Part shown: positions 35,574-43,806 of the stretch, in pieces | How positions within the stretch are numbered: position 1 is the stretch's first letter | How the letters are laid out: each line of letters opens with the position of its first letter | Notes under the pieces: generated by a model | Seen by the model: the letters and a program-made list of their open reading frames with translations, nothing else | Told to the model about the DNA's origin: nothing | Databases searched by the model: none | NCBI GenBank assembly: GCA_019636555.1 | Contig: JAHBXH010000001.1 | Coordinates: forward strand, 2,452,928 to 2,516,927 | DNA: 64,000 nt | Reading direction: 5' to 3' | From: Phycisphaeraceae bacterium | GTDB lineage: Bacteria > Planctomycetota > Phycisphaerae > Phycisphaerales > UBA1924 | Translations under genes and position numbers: made by a program

Positions 35574-35645
35574 CGGAACTCCTCGCTGCTTCGCGGTTGT
35601 TGCCGCGAACGGAACCGGCGCGTGGCGCCGGGATGGACTAAACGA

Positions 35646-35762
35646 TCAGCCCTGCACCTGCTTGTGCTTGGGCTCTGCCTTGCAAATCACGCGCACCTTG
35701 CCTTTGCGGCGGACAACCTGACACTGGTTGCAAATGCGACGAACGCTCGCTTTAACCTTCAT
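35646..35762 (-). CDS. rpmJ: 50S ribosomal protein L36 (bL36)
   Basis: A 38-residue protein ([20 protein letters not shown]...). It keeps the zinc ligands Cys11, Cys14, Cys27 and a downstream His (CNQC...C....H), so it is the C+ form. It is the usual single-domain length. It comes first in the rpmJ-rpsM-rpsK-rpoA block, but a glycosyltransferase gene stands between it and infA. Confidence 0.96.
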   Translation of the reverse strand: MKVKASVRRICNQCQVVRRKGKVRVICKAEPKHKQVQG

Positions 35763-35823
35763 GAGACACCCATTCCTGCTTGCTTGTTCGACACCGGTCC
35801 GGTTCGAGCCGGCCCGGGCCGAA

Positions 35824-35852
35824 ATACTAGGCCACAGCCCCGTGAAAGTCAG
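35824..35852 (-). promoter_or_regulatory. Sigma-70-type promoter for rpmJ-rpsM-rpsK-rpoA
   Basis: CTGACT (35847-35852), 17 bp, TAGTAT (35824-35829), about 60 bp before rpmJ. The -35 box overlaps the stop of the upstream glycosyltransferase gene. The core GGGCCGAAATACTAGGC (plus strand, 35816-35832) is identical to that of the rplQ promoter. Confidence 0.6.
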
Positions 35853-36670
35853 CCTTTCCGGGGGGTGGAAACTGTTCGGGAACCGATCAATTTGAACCGG
35901 TAGAGCCGGGCGAGATGCCGGACATACCGGATTTGCTCCTTCAGGCTCAGCTTGCTCTCCCCCCGCTTGCGATCGGCGAAGTGGATCGGAACCTCGCGGT
36001 GGACACGGAAGGGCCCCTTGACCAGCATTTCGAGGGCGATCTTGTAGCCGATCGGGTTGAGGTCGCGCGAGGCCCGAAAGTCTTCCGAGCGCATCGCGAA
36101 GAAACCCGACATGGGGTCGGACAGCTTTGTGAGCGGGCGGGCGAGCAGCGTGGCAAAAAGACTGTTGATGCGGCGGAAAAGGGTCCACGCGGCATCGGTG
36201 CTGCCGCCCGCGATGTATCGCGAACCGATGACAAAGTCGGCGCCGCGTTCGAGCTCCGTGATCATCGCGGGAATGGACTCGGGCGGATGGCTGAGATCGG
36301 CGTCCATGACCACGATGTGCGTGCCGCGGGCGAGGTGGCAACCGGCGATCACGGCGGACGAAAGCCCGCGCTCGGTCGTGCGGACGTGCAAACGGACGTT
36401 GTCTCGCGCGAGATTTCGGACGGCCTCATCCGTTCCGTCGTTGCTGTTGTCGTCGACGATGATAACTTCAGAATCCGGAACCGCGCATTCGATGCGTTCC
36501 ACGAGTTCCTGGATGTTGGACGCTTCGCGGAATGTGGGAACGACGACGGATACGCGCGGGGTTAAGACGGGTGCGCCTGCCGGCATCGCTGCACTCTTCG
36601 GAGGGGCCTCGACCATGACGCGGGATTCCGGGGCTTTGCGATGTGAATCTGATCGAGCGAGACGCACCAT
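35849..36670 (-). CDS. Family 2 glycosyltransferase (polyprenyl-phosphate mannose synthase-like)
   Basis: About 274 residues. The GT-A fold is clear: [43 protein letters not shown], and [20 protein letters not shown] with the DAD metal-binding motif, then [11 protein letters not shown] and [14 protein letters not shown]. This order matches dolichol/polyprenol-phosphate mannosyltransferases (DPM1-like), which load a sugar on a lipid carrier at the inner membrane. There is no C-terminal transmembrane domain, as in the shortest DPM1 type. It is lodged between infA and rpmJ within the ribosomal cluster, which is unusual. The start could be any of several ATGs (36670, 36616). Confidence 0.88.
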   Translation of the reverse strand: MVRLARSDSHRKAPESRVMVEAPPKSAAMPAGAPVLTPRVSVVVPTFREASNIQELVERIECAVPDSEVIIVDDNSNDGTDEAVRNLARDNVRLHVRTTERGLSSAVIAGCHLARGTHIVVMDADLSHPPESIPAMITELERGADFVIGSRYIAGGSTDAAWTLFRRINSLFATLLARPLTKLSDPMSGFFAMRSEDFRASRDLNPIGYKIALEMLVKGPFRVHREVPIHFADRKRGESKLSLKEQIRYVRHLARLYRFKLIGSRTVSTPRKG

Positions 36671-36683
36671 CACGATCGGACGG

Positions 36684-36908
36684 TCAATGCCGGAACGTGA
36701 TGCGTGCCTTCGAAAGGTCGTACGGGCTCATCTCGACGGTGACCTTGTCGCCGGGGAGGATGCGGATGTAGTTCATGCGCATTTTGCCGGAGACATACGC
36801 CAGTACTTCCGTCTTCTGCTCATTGGGCAGGCGAACCTTGAACATCGCGTTCGGAAGCGCTTCGGTGACCTCGGCCTCGAACGTGAACTTGTCGTCCTGC
36901 TTACCCAT
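36684..36908 (-). CDS. infA: Translation initiation factor IF-1
   Basis: A 74-residue OB-fold protein ([63 protein letters not shown]). It binds the A site of the 30S subunit during initiation. The length and motifs are standard, with an unusual start ([14 protein letters not shown] instead of MAKEDVIEVEG). It follows secY by 38 bp. Confidence 0.96.
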   Translation of the reverse strand: MGKQDDKFTFEAEVTEALPNAMFKVRLPNEQKTEVLAYVSGKMRMNYIRILPGDKVTVEMSPYDLSKARITFRH

Positions 36909-36946
36909 GAAACTCCCTGCGTGCTCGGAACCGGATCAACTTTGCC

Positions 36947-38353
36947 TCAACCTCGCGGGCCGTGGAACTTGGGGCCGCCCTCTTCGCCCTCGGACAGGAA
37001 CCCGGCGTAGTTCCGCATGAGCAACTGGGCTTCCACCTTCTGGAGGAAATCCATGCAGACCGAAACCACGATGAGCAAACCGGTGCCGCCCAGGAACTGC
37101 GTGACCGTCGGCGGAACTCCGAACGCCTTGTTCACAACGACCGGCAGAATCGCGATCACCGAAAGGAACGCGGCGCCGACAAAGGTCACCCGCGTGATGA
37201 CCGTTTCGAGATACTCGGCCGTGCGCGGCCCCGGACGCAACCCGGGAATGAACGAACCGTGTTCTTTGAGCTGCTTGCTCATGTCCTGCGGATTGAATTG
37301 CACGGTGATCCAGAAGTAGCTGAAGAAATAGACCATCACGATGTAGAGGACGACGTACAGATACTCTCCCTGCGTGAAATTGATCGCGAGGAACTGCGAG
37401 AGGTGATAGAAGAAGCCCTGCGATGAACCCGTGCGGTTCAGGTAGGCGTTGACATACTCGTGAATCCATGCGAACAGAACGCTCGGGAACATCATGAGCG
37501 AGCTGGCGAAGATGATCGGCATCACGCCGCCGTGATTGATGCGAAGGGGCAGATAGCTCTTCTGCCCGCCGAAGACGCGCCGGCCGCGCGTGTGCTTGGC
37601 CTGCTGCACGGGGATGCGCCGCTGCGCGATGGTCATCAAGACCGAGCCGCCCACGACGACCAGGAAGCCGAGACAGAGCATGATGAGGCCCATCCAGCCC
37701 ATCTTGTCCGAGTTGCCCGGATCGAAGTTTTTGTTCGCGTCGAGAAGCGCTTGCGGCATCCCGGCGAGGATGCCCGCCATGATGATCATCGACACGCCGT
37801 TACCGATTCCGAATCGATCGATCTGCTCGCCGATCCACATCAGGAAGATCGTGCCCGCGGTCAGCGTCGCGACGGCCATCGTCCACCAGAGGCCGCTGTT
37901 GACATATTGCGGCATGATGAAATCCTGCGAGCGCAGGTACCCGATCCAACCCGCCGCCTGCACGATGCAGAGCGCGACCGTGACGTAGCGAGTCCACTCC
38001 ATGACTTTCTGGCGACCCGTCGGTCCTTCTTCCTGCAACTTTTTGAGCCGGGGAGAGACCGTGGCGACGAGCTGAAAGATGATGCCCGCCGTGATGTACG
38101 GCATCACGCCGAGACCGAAGATGGTCGAGTGAGAGAGCGATCCTCCGGAAAACATGGTGACGAAATCGGCGACGCGACCGAACGCGCTGCTGCTCTCGGA
38201 AGCGCTCTTCATCATCTTCGCGAGCGCTTCCTGGTTGATTCCCGGCAGGGGGATCCAGTGCCCGATGCGGAAGACCAGGAGCATCGCGAAGGTGAACAGG
38301 ATCTTGTTTCGAAGATCCCGAATCGAAAAGATGTTGTTGAGAGTGGCGAACAT
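36947..38353 (-). CDS. secY: Preprotein translocase subunit SecY
   Basis: About 468 residues with ten transmembrane helices. Starts with MFATLNNIFSIRDLRNKILFTFAMLLVFRIGHWIPLPG; the plug/TM2 region has GGSLSHSTIFGLGVMPYITAGIIFQL. Conserved loops include QQAKHTRGRRVFGGQKSYLPLRIN and GVMPIIFASSLMMFPS, and the C-terminal GGTGLLIVVSVCMDFLQKVEAQLLMRNY. It is the central pore of the Sec translocon. The frame is open to 38392, but the family start is at 38353. The usual neighbours map and adk are absent between secY and infA. Confidence 0.96.
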   Translation of the reverse strand: MFATLNNIFSIRDLRNKILFTFAMLLVFRIGHWIPLPGINQEALAKMMKSASESSSAFGRVADFVTMFSGGSLSHSTIFGLGVMPYITAGIIFQLVATVSPRLKKLQEEGPTGRQKVMEWTRYVTVALCIVQAAGWIGYLRSQDFIMPQYVNSGLWWTMAVATLTAGTIFLMWIGEQIDRFGIGNGVSMIIMAGILAGMPQALLDANKNFDPGNSDKMGWMGLIMLCLGFLVVVGGSVLMTIAQRRIPVQQAKHTRGRRVFGGQKSYLPLRINHGGVMPIIFASSLMMFPSVLFAWIHEYVNAYLNRTGSSQGFFYHLSQFLAINFTQGEYLYVVLYIVMVYFFSYFWITVQFNPQDMSKQLKEHGSFIPGLRPGPRTAEYLETVITRVTFVGAAFLSVIAILPVVVNKAFGVPPTVTQFLGGTGLLIVVSVCMDFLQKVEAQLLMRNYAGFLSEGEEGGPKFHGPRG

Positions 38354-38429
38354 TCGTGGCTCGAGTTGGGCTGAGTGAATCGAAGAAGCCAAGTGTATTC
38401 CGCGCGATGCGGAATGTGCGGAAACAAAT

Positions 38430-38451
38430 GACCCCGCGTCATTTCACGCGG
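38430..38451 (-). terminator. Terminator-like hairpin between rplO and secY
   Basis: An 8-bp stem (CCCCGCGT / ACGCGGGG) with a 6-base loop, followed on the minus strand by TCATTTGTTT. It lies within the otherwise continuous ribosomal cluster and may reduce read-through into secY. Confidence 0.65.
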
Positions 38452-38482
38452 GGCCGGGGAGGAACATTGGGAACTCTGAGGG

Positions 38483-39163
38483 TCACTCGGCGGCGGGCGG
38501 CTTCTTGGAAGCGCCCTTGTCCGCGCCCTTCTCTTCGGCCTTGGCCGGTTTCGCGGCCTTGGCGTCCTTGGTCGCTTCCTCATCACCCTCTTCGTCCGAA
38601 ACCTTCTTGGGCTTGGAGGACCGCTTGAGTTTCTTGGTCAGGTTCTTTGGCGTGCGATCCTCGCTGGTCAGATCGATGCCGCGGACCTTGTCGCGACGCG
38701 TGCCGGTCTGCTTGACGCTGCCGCCGGCCTGGGTGATGAGCTGCGCAGCTTTGTCGGAGACTCGAGCCGCTTCAACGGTGAGCTTGACCTTGAGGCCCTC
38801 ATCGCCGACGGCGCCGAGAATCTTGAGATCGCGGCTGTCGTCGCGGACAAGGCCCGCTTCCTGCAGCGACTTGATGTTCACCGTGCCGCCCTTGGCAAAC
38901 GACGGGTGAGCGACGATCTCGCGCAGGTTTACGATCCAGAAGTGGGTGCGGAAAGCGGCGTTGGTGAAGCCGAACTTCGCCAGTCGCCGGAAATACGGCA
39001 TCTGGCCGCCTTCGAAGCTGCGCTTCGCGGAGTAACCAGAGCGCGAGCTCGCGCCCTTCTGGCCGCGGCCCGACTGCTTGCCGTGGCCGGAGCCTTCGCC
39101 GCGACCGACGCGCTTGCGCTTTTTGTAGCGTCCGGCTTTGGCTGTAATGTCGTGGATCATCAT
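38483..39163 (-). CDS. rplO: 50S ribosomal protein L15 (uL15) with acidic/basic tail
   Basis: A 226-residue protein. Residues 1-150 match L15: HDITAKAGRYKKRKRVGRGEGSGHGKQSGRGQKG, SGYSAKRSFEGGQMPYFRRL, and a C-terminal-domain strand LKILGAVGDEGLKVKLTVEAARVSDKAAQLI. After that comes a long charged, Ala/Lys-rich extension (KPKKVSDEEGDEEATKDAKA...) not present in the 140-150-residue family standard. rpmD, which normally lies just upstream, is missing between rpsE and rplO. Confidence 0.95.
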   Translation of the reverse strand: MMIHDITAKAGRYKKRKRVGRGEGSGHGKQSGRGQKGASSRSGYSAKRSFEGGQMPYFRRLAKFGFTNAAFRTHFWIVNLREIVAHPSFAKGGTVNIKSLQEAGLVRDDSRDLKILGAVGDEGLKVKLTVEAARVSDKAAQLITQAGGSVKQTGTRRDKVRGIDLTSEDRTPKNLTKKLKRSSKPKKVSDEEGDEEATKDAKAAKPAKAEEKGADKGASKKPPAAE

Positions 39164-39198
39164 GGGAGAAACCCTCTCGGAAATGCTCTTTGAATCGT

Positions 39199-39918
39199 TC
39201 AGTTCTGGGGTGCGCCGCCGCCCGAAGCTCCGTCACCTGCCGGCGCGCTCTGGCCGCCGTCGCGACCGGCATCACGGCCGGCCCGTCCGCCTCGACCGCC
39301 TCGGCCACCACCACCCCCACGTCCGCCTCGACGTTCCTGGCCGATGGTGTTGACGGGGCCCTTCATCTTCTCGCCCTTGGCGGTCGAAACAAAGGCCTTG
39401 CCCTTTTCGATCTTCTTTTCGATTTCGGTGGTGTCGATCTTCACGCCGCGTGCGTCCGCGACTTCCTCACGCTTGCGGAGGCGATCGATCCCGTCGAAGC
39501 AGGCCTTGACGATGTTGAACGAGTTGGTGTTGCCGTAGCACTTGGTGAGACAGTCGGTGATGCCGGCCATTTCGAGGATGGCGCGGATGGTCGATCCGGC
39601 GACGACGCCGGTTCCCGGCGAAGCCGGGATCAGACGGACTTTGGAGGCGCCGAACTTTCCTTCGACTTCGTGCGGGAGCGTGCGGCCGGCCATCGGCACA
39701 TCCGACATGGCACGCTTGGCGTACTTCTGGGCCTTCTCGACCGCCTGCGGCACTTCGTTGCTCTTGCCGTAGCCAAAGCCGACGCGACCCTTGCGATCGC
39801 CGACGACCACGAGCGCGCCGAAGCTGAAGCGCCGGCCGCCCTTCACCGTGGCCGACGTGCGGAAGACGCCGACGGTCGTGGACTCGATTGAACTTGCTTC
39901 GTCAAGAATCTCGGGCAT
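39199..39918 (-). CDS. rpsE: 30S ribosomal protein S5 (uS5) with Gly/Arg-rich tail
   Basis: A 239-residue protein. The double-stranded RNA-binding part (FRTSATVKGGRRFSFGALVVVGDRKGRVGFGYGKSNEV) and the S5 C-terminal domain (GTGVVAGSTIRAILEMAGITDCLTKCYGNTNSFNIVKA) are standard. After residue about 175 there is an extra segment ending in an RGG-like tail ([21 protein letters not shown]). S5 acts in mRNA unwinding and accuracy. The tail is unusual compared with the roughly 165-residue family norm. Confidence 0.95.
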   Translation of the reverse strand: MPEILDEASSIESTTVGVFRTSATVKGGRRFSFGALVVVGDRKGRVGFGYGKSNEVPQAVEKAQKYAKRAMSDVPMAGRTLPHEVEGKFGASKVRLIPASPGTGVVAGSTIRAILEMAGITDCLTKCYGNTNSFNIVKACFDGIDRLRKREEVADARGVKIDTTEIEKKIEKGKAFVSTAKGEKMKGPVNTIGQERRGGRGGGGGRGGRGGRAGRDAGRDGGQSAPAGDGASGGGAPQN

Positions 39919-39971
39919 GGGTTGGGTCCTAGTCAGCTTTCAGCGATCGGTATTCAGCAATCAAAGGTAAA

Positions 39972-40334
39972 TCAGAATTTGAGTCCGGCCTTGCGGGCGG
40001 CGTCGGCGAGAGCCTTCACGCGACCGTGGAAACGGAAGCCGGAGCGATCGAACACGACGGTGGTCACGCCCTTGCCCTTGGCGCGCTCGGCGAGGAGCGT
40101 GCCGACGGCTTCGGCGGCCTTGGCGTTCCCGGTCTTCTCGGTCTTCACCGATTTGTCGGTGGTCGAAGCGGCGACAATCGTGCGACCGGACAGATCGTCG
40201 ATGATCTGGGCGTACATGTGGTTGAGCGACTTGTAGATGCTCAGGCGCGGCTGCTGCGTCGTGCCCGAGATCCGTTTGCGCAGGCCGATCCGCCGACGCG
40301 TCCGACGAACCTGCTTGTTGACTTGCTTGTTCAT
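39972..40334 (-). CDS. rplR: 50S ribosomal protein L18 (uL18)
   Basis: A 120-residue protein: RRRIGLRKRISGTTQQPRLSIYKSLNHMYAQIIDD, SGRTIVAASTTDKSV, then VGTLLAERAKGKGVTTVVFDRSGFRFHGRVKALADAARKAGL. It binds 5S rRNA in the central protuberance. The length is standard. It lies between rplF and rpsE, as in most bacteria. Confidence 0.96.
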   Translation of the reverse strand: MNKQVNKQVRRTRRRIGLRKRISGTTQQPRLSIYKSLNHMYAQIIDDLSGRTIVAASTTDKSVKTEKTGNAKAAEAVGTLLAERAKGKGVTTVVFDRSGFRFHGRVKALADAARKAGLKF

Positions 40335-40372
40335 GACTGGTTCTTTCGCTCTTTAGTCTTTGACGTGACGGA

Positions 40373-40942
40373 TCAGGCTCCGAACTGCTTGCCCTGCTTG
40401 CGCTTGATAGTTTCTTCGGCGTACTTGATGCCCTTGCCGTTGTAGGGTTCGGGCTTGCGCTTGGCCCGCATGGCCGAAGCAAACTGACCGACAAGCTGGC
40501 GCGAAACGCCGGAAACCTTGATCGGGGTGAGTTCACCGACCTGCTTTTCGACGACCACGGTAAGCCCCTCGGGGACCGGCATCAGGATCGCGTTCGCCAT
40601 ACCGACGGTGAGCTTGAGGTTCTTGCCGGCGAGCGACGCGGTCCAGCCCGTACCGACGACCTGCATCGTTTTCTCGTAGCCCTTGGTGACGCCTTCGATC
40701 ATGTTGCGAACGAGCGCACGAGTGGTGCCCCACTGCGCCTTCGCGTCGGCGTCGTTCTCATCCTTGCTGTTCGCGAGCGAAACGCTGATCGCTTTCTCGC
40801 TCTCGGACCAAGCGACCTTCACCTTGGGGTGGACGACGAGCTTGTCCTTGCCCTTGGGGCCCTGGAGTTCGACCGTGTTGCCGCTGACGGAGACCTTGAC
40901 TCCGGCGGGAACTTCAATGGGTTTTTTTCCGATACGGGACAT
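40373..40942 (-). CDS. rplF: 50S ribosomal protein L6 (uL6)
   Basis: A 189-residue protein starting MSRIGKKPIEVPAGVKVSVSG, with the duplicated L6 fold: VELQGPKGKDKLVVHPKVKV in the first copy and a GYEKTMQVVGTGWTASLAGKNLKLTVGMANAI stretch leading to the second, ending with KRKPEPYNGKGIKYAEETIKRKQGKQFG. It lies near the factor-binding centre. The frame is open to 41110, but the family start is ATG 40942. Confidence 0.96.
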   Translation of the reverse strand: MSRIGKKPIEVPAGVKVSVSGNTVELQGPKGKDKLVVHPKVKVAWSESEKAISVSLANSKDENDADAKAQWGTTRALVRNMIEGVTKGYEKTMQVVGTGWTASLAGKNLKLTVGMANAILMPVPEGLTVVVEKQVGELTPIKVSGVSRQLVGQFASAMRAKRKPEPYNGKGIKYAEETIKRKQGKQFGA

Positions 40943-41012
40943 GGTCAGGGCTCCTTGGCGTGTTGCTCGCGGATGTTGTTCCGGCTTCCGCCAGTTGGGT
41001 GCTGGGTGGGGG

Positions 41013-41411
41013 TTACTCGATGGTGCAGAGAAGTTCGCCGCCGATGCGCTGCTCGCGGGCCATGCGGTCGCTGAGCACGCCCTTGCTGGTGGAAACGATG
41101 GCGATGCCAAGGCCCTGCATGGGCTTGGGGAGAAGGTCCACGCCTCGGTACATGCGCCGGCCGGGCTTGCTCATGCGCTCGAGGGAGTGCATGAGCGGGT
41201 CGCCGCCGGTGGTGTACTTGAGGCGGATCTTGATCAGGCCCTGCCGTCCGTCCTCGATCACATCAAAGCCTTCGATATAGCCCTCGTCCTTGAGGACGTT
41301 GGCGATGCCGCGGCAGACCTTGCTGTTGAGGCAAGTGACGGCCTTGGCCTTGATGTGGACCGCGTTCCGGATCCGGGTGAGCATGTCCGCGATGGGGTCG
41401 CCGATGGACAT
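41013..41411 (-). CDS. rpsH: 30S ribosomal protein S8 (uS8)
   Basis: A 132-residue protein: MSIGDPIADMLTRIRNAVHI, LKDEGYIEGFDVIEDGRQGLIKIRLKY, RRMYRGVDLLPKPMQGLGIAIVSTSKGVLSDRMAREQRIGGELLCTIE. S8 binds helix 21 of 16S rRNA and in E. coli represses the spc operon; whether that regulation occurs here is not shown. The length is standard. Confidence 0.97.
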   Translation of the reverse strand: MSIGDPIADMLTRIRNAVHIKAKAVTCLNSKVCRGIANVLKDEGYIEGFDVIEDGRQGLIKIRLKYTTGGDPLMHSLERMSKPGRRMYRGVDLLPKPMQGLGIAIVSTSKGVLSDRMAREQRIGGELLCTIE

Positions 41412-41455
41412 CGTGAATACCTCTTTCGTGCCCGCGTGGGGGGCTTACCAACTGC

Positions 41456-41641
41456 TTACCAACTGGCCTTGCGCATGCCCGGGATTTTGCCTTCCAGGGC
41501 GAGTTTGCGGAGCATGATGCGTGAGATGCGGAACTTGCGATAGACGCCGCGGGCGCGGCCGGTCAGTTCGCAGCGACGCACGGTGCGGGTGCTGAACTTG
41601 GGAGTGCGACGGCTTTTGGCCATCTGTGCCTTGGTCGTCAT
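41456..41641 (-). CDS. rpsN: 30S ribosomal protein S14 (uS14), short form without zinc cysteines
   Basis: A 61-residue protein ([20 protein letters not shown]..., [34 protein letters not shown]). It has the length and C-terminal GxxPGxxKASW of the short, type Z S14, but only one Cys remains where the zinc form has CxxC...CxxC. It is therefore a cysteine-free variant of the short form. Its ATG directly abuts the rplE stop. Confidence 0.93.
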   Translation of the reverse strand: MTTKAQMAKSRRTPKFSTRTVRRCELTGRARGVYRKFRISRIMLRKLALEGKIPGMRKASW

Positions 41642-42337
41642 TTACTTGCCCTCCGGCTTCTTGAACGGCATGCCGAGCTGCTCGAGAACGAAGCGGCTGC
41701 GGTCCTTGTTGGAGCGGGCGAAACAGACGTTGATGTTCATGCCGTGGGTGAACTGCGCCTCGGCCATGTTGATCTCGGGGAAGACGCCCTGTTCGGTGAC
41801 GCCGGTGGCGTAGTTGCCCTGGCGGTCGAACGCGGTGTCGGAGAGCCCGCGGAAGTCCTTGATACGGGGCGTCGCGAGGTTGATGAATCGATCAAGGAAG
41901 TGCCACATCCGGTCGCGCCGGATCGTGACCATCGCCGACGACTCGTAGCCCGCACGGAGCTTGAAGTTCGCGACGCTCTTCTTGGCCTTCACGACGACGG
42001 GCTTCTGGCCGGTGACCTTGGTCAGAGTCTCGATGACCTGAGCCTTGATGTGCGGCGGGATCTTCGTGCCCTCGATGTGGCGACCCATGTTGACGTTCAG
42101 CACGATCTTCTCGAGCTTGGGCATCGCCATCGGGTTCTTGATGCCGAACTTCTCGGCAACCTTCGAGCGGACTTCCTGCTCGAAGCGAACCTTCAGGCGC
42201 GGCGGCGTCTTCGGGCCGGTTTCGGCCGGGACGTCGTCGTACTTGCCCTTTTTCGAGCCGCCGTCCTTGGGCTTCGAGCCTTGCGGCCTTCCGCCCTGGG
42301 GCTTTTGCTGTTTCTGTTTGTCTTGATCGCTGGACAT
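41642..42337 (-). CDS. rplE: 50S ribosomal protein L5 (uL5) with N-terminal extension
   Basis: A 231-residue protein. After a disordered Gln/Lys/Gly-rich start of about 45 residues (SSDQDKQKQQKPQGGRPQGS...) comes the family core: RLKVRFEQEVRSKVAEKFGIKNPMAMPKLEKIVLNVNMG, QKPVVVKAKKSVANFKLRAG, RDRMWHFLDRFINLATPRIKDFRGLS, GVTEQGVFPEI, and the MNINVCFARSNKD ending. L5 binds 5S rRNA. The core length is standard. Confidence 0.95.
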   Translation of the reverse strand: MSSDQDKQKQQKPQGGRPQGSKPKDGGSKKGKYDDVPAETGPKTPPRLKVRFEQEVRSKVAEKFGIKNPMAMPKLEKIVLNVNMGRHIEGTKIPPHIKAQVIETLTKVTGQKPVVVKAKKSVANFKLRAGYESSAMVTIRRDRMWHFLDRFINLATPRIKDFRGLSDTAFDRQGNYATGVTEQGVFPEINMAEAQFTHGMNINVCFARSNKDRSRFVLEQLGMPFKKPEGK

Positions 42338-42361
42338 GGTGGTTCTCGTGATCGCTCTGGA

Positions 42362-42715
42362 TTAGTGCGGCTTCTTGGTCTTCTGGCGACCGCCCTTGTG
42401 AAGGACGGAAAGCTCCGCGCCGCCCTTGACCGCGACGCGCACTTTGGAACCGTCGGACTTGGTGACGAAACGGACGCGCGTCGGCTTGCCTTCAGCGACG
42501 GGGCTCACATTGGAAATGTGGATCGGCGCCTCGCGCTGAACGACGCCGCCCTGCGGGGCCGCCTGCGTCGGCCTCATGTGCTTGACGCGGAGATTCACGC
42601 CCTTGATGTAAACGCGGCTGTGCTTGACATCGACGCGGACGACTTCGCCGGTCTGGCCCTTGGCCGAACCGGAGCGGACGAAGACGGTGTCACCTTTTCG
42701 AACGTGTGCGGGCAT
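42362..42715 (-). CDS. rplX: 50S ribosomal protein L24 (uL24)
   Basis: About 117 residues from ATG 42715 (frame open to 42745). It begins with the KOW motif region (MPAHVRKGDTVFVRSGSAKGQTGEVVRVDVKHSRVYIKGVN), then VKHMRPTQAAPQGGVVQREAPIHISNV. It is an early assembly protein of the 50S subunit. One base separates it from rplN, whose tail supplies GGAGG upstream. Confidence 0.95.
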   Translation of the reverse strand: MPAHVRKGDTVFVRSGSAKGQTGEVVRVDVKHSRVYIKGVNLRVKHMRPTQAAPQGGVVQREAPIHISNVSPVAEGKPTRVRFVTKSDGSKVRVAVKGGAELSVLHKGGRQKTKKPH

Positions 42716-42716
42716 G

Positions 42717-43103
42717 TCAGACCACCTCCGTCGCGAGCGAGACAATCTTCATGTAGTTCTTCTCGCGGAGTTCACGGGCGACGGGTCCGAAGATGCGCGT
42801 GCCCTTGGGGTTGCCGTCGTCCTGGATGAGGACCACGGCGTTGGAATCGAACTTGACGTACGAACCGTCGGCGCGACGTGTGGGCTTGGTCGTGCGGACC
42901 ACGACGGCCTTGGACTTATCGCCTTCCTTGACGTCCGAGCCGGCGAGAGCGCGCTTGATCGAAACGAACACGCGGTCGCCGACGTTGGCGATGCGCCGCG
43001 TGAAGGCGCCGGAGGCGGTCGAGCCGCCGTAGACACGGATCACGTAGGCGATCTTGGCGCCCGAGTTGTCCGCGACTTCGCATCGTGTTTCTTGCTGGAG
43101 CAT
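42717..43103 (-). CDS. rplN: 50S ribosomal protein L14 (uL14)
   Basis: A 128-residue protein: [94 protein letters not shown]. It has a slightly expanded middle compared with the 122-residue standard. It forms intersubunit bridge B8. The order rpsQ-rplN-rplX is canonical. Confidence 0.97.
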   Translation of the reverse strand: MLQQETRCEVADNSGAKIAYVIRVYGGSTASGAFTRRIANVGDRVFVSIKRALAGSDVKEGDKSKAVVVRTTKPTRRADGSYVKFDSNAVVLIQDDGNPKGTRIFGPVARELREKNYMKIVSLATEVV

Positions 43104-43146
43104 GGTTGGGTCTTCTTGGCTGGTGTGCGATGTGGCCGGTGCGGAC

Positions 43147-43485
43147 TCAGACGATTTCCTTGGCGCTGGCGAGGGCGGTGGCGGCGGCGCTGCGGCGCTC
43201 GACGATCCGGACCAGACGCCAGAACTTGGTCTTGCTCATGGGGCGGCACTGCGCGACCTCGACCAGATCACCGAGCTTGCTCTCGTTGTTCTCGTCGTGG
43301 ATGTGGAGCACGGTGCGCTGACGGACGTACTTGCCGTACTTGGGGTGCATCGCCTGGTACGCGATCACGACCTTGCGCGTCTTGTCGCGCTTGTCGGATT
43401 CGACGACGCCGATCTTGGTTCCCTTGAGCGACGTGGCCTCGGGCTGAGCGGCGGGCTTTGCGGTTTTGGAAGTGCTGGTGGGCAT
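43147..43485 (-). CDS. rpsQ: 30S ribosomal protein S17 (uS17)
   Basis: A 112-residue OB-fold protein: [77 protein letters not shown] roughly 20-residue N-terminal extension ([18 protein letters not shown]) and a short Ala-rich tail are extra to the 80-90-residue family norm. It binds 16S rRNA helices 7 and 11. Confidence 0.95.
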   Translation of the reverse strand: MPTSTSKTAKPAAQPEATSLKGTKIGVVESDKRDKTRKVVIAYQAMHPKYGKYVRQRTVLHIHDENNESKLGDLVEVAQCRPMSKTKFWRLVRIVERRSAAATALASAKEIV

Positions 43486-43537
43486 TCGTGTCTTTCCCTT
43501 GGCGGGAGGTGCGGAAATCGACTGGTCTTATCTGGTC

Positions 43538-43744
43538 TTACTTCTTGGCTGCGGATTGACGGGCTCGGAGTTCGGTGTTGATGCGGGCGATGTTGCGGCG
43601 GGTCTTCGAGAACTGGCTGGTGTCCTTGACCTTTTCGGTCACGGTCTGCGAGCGCAGATCGAAGAGCTTCTTCTGAAGGCTGGCGAGCTCGTCTTTGAGC
43701 TGCTGATCCTGGAACTTCTTGACATCGAGCGATTCAGACTTCAT
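43538..43744 (-). CDS. rpmC: 50S ribosomal protein L29 (uL29)
   Basis: A 68-residue, two-helix protein: SLDVKKFQDQQLKDELASLQKKLFDLRSQTVTEKVKDTSQFSKTRRNIARINTELRAR. The match to L29 is in the KLFDLRFQ and RRxIARIxT blocks. It lies by the exit tunnel where trigger factor and SRP dock. The position between rplP and rpsQ is canonical. Confidence 0.95.
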   Translation of the reverse strand: MKSESLDVKKFQDQQLKDELASLQKKLFDLRSQTVTEKVKDTSQFSKTRRNIARINTELRARQSAAKK

Positions 43745-43806
43745 GGCTTGATTCCAACTTGCTCTTGAACTTCTTGCTCTTCAAATTCTGCTCTTCTATC
43801 TCTCGA

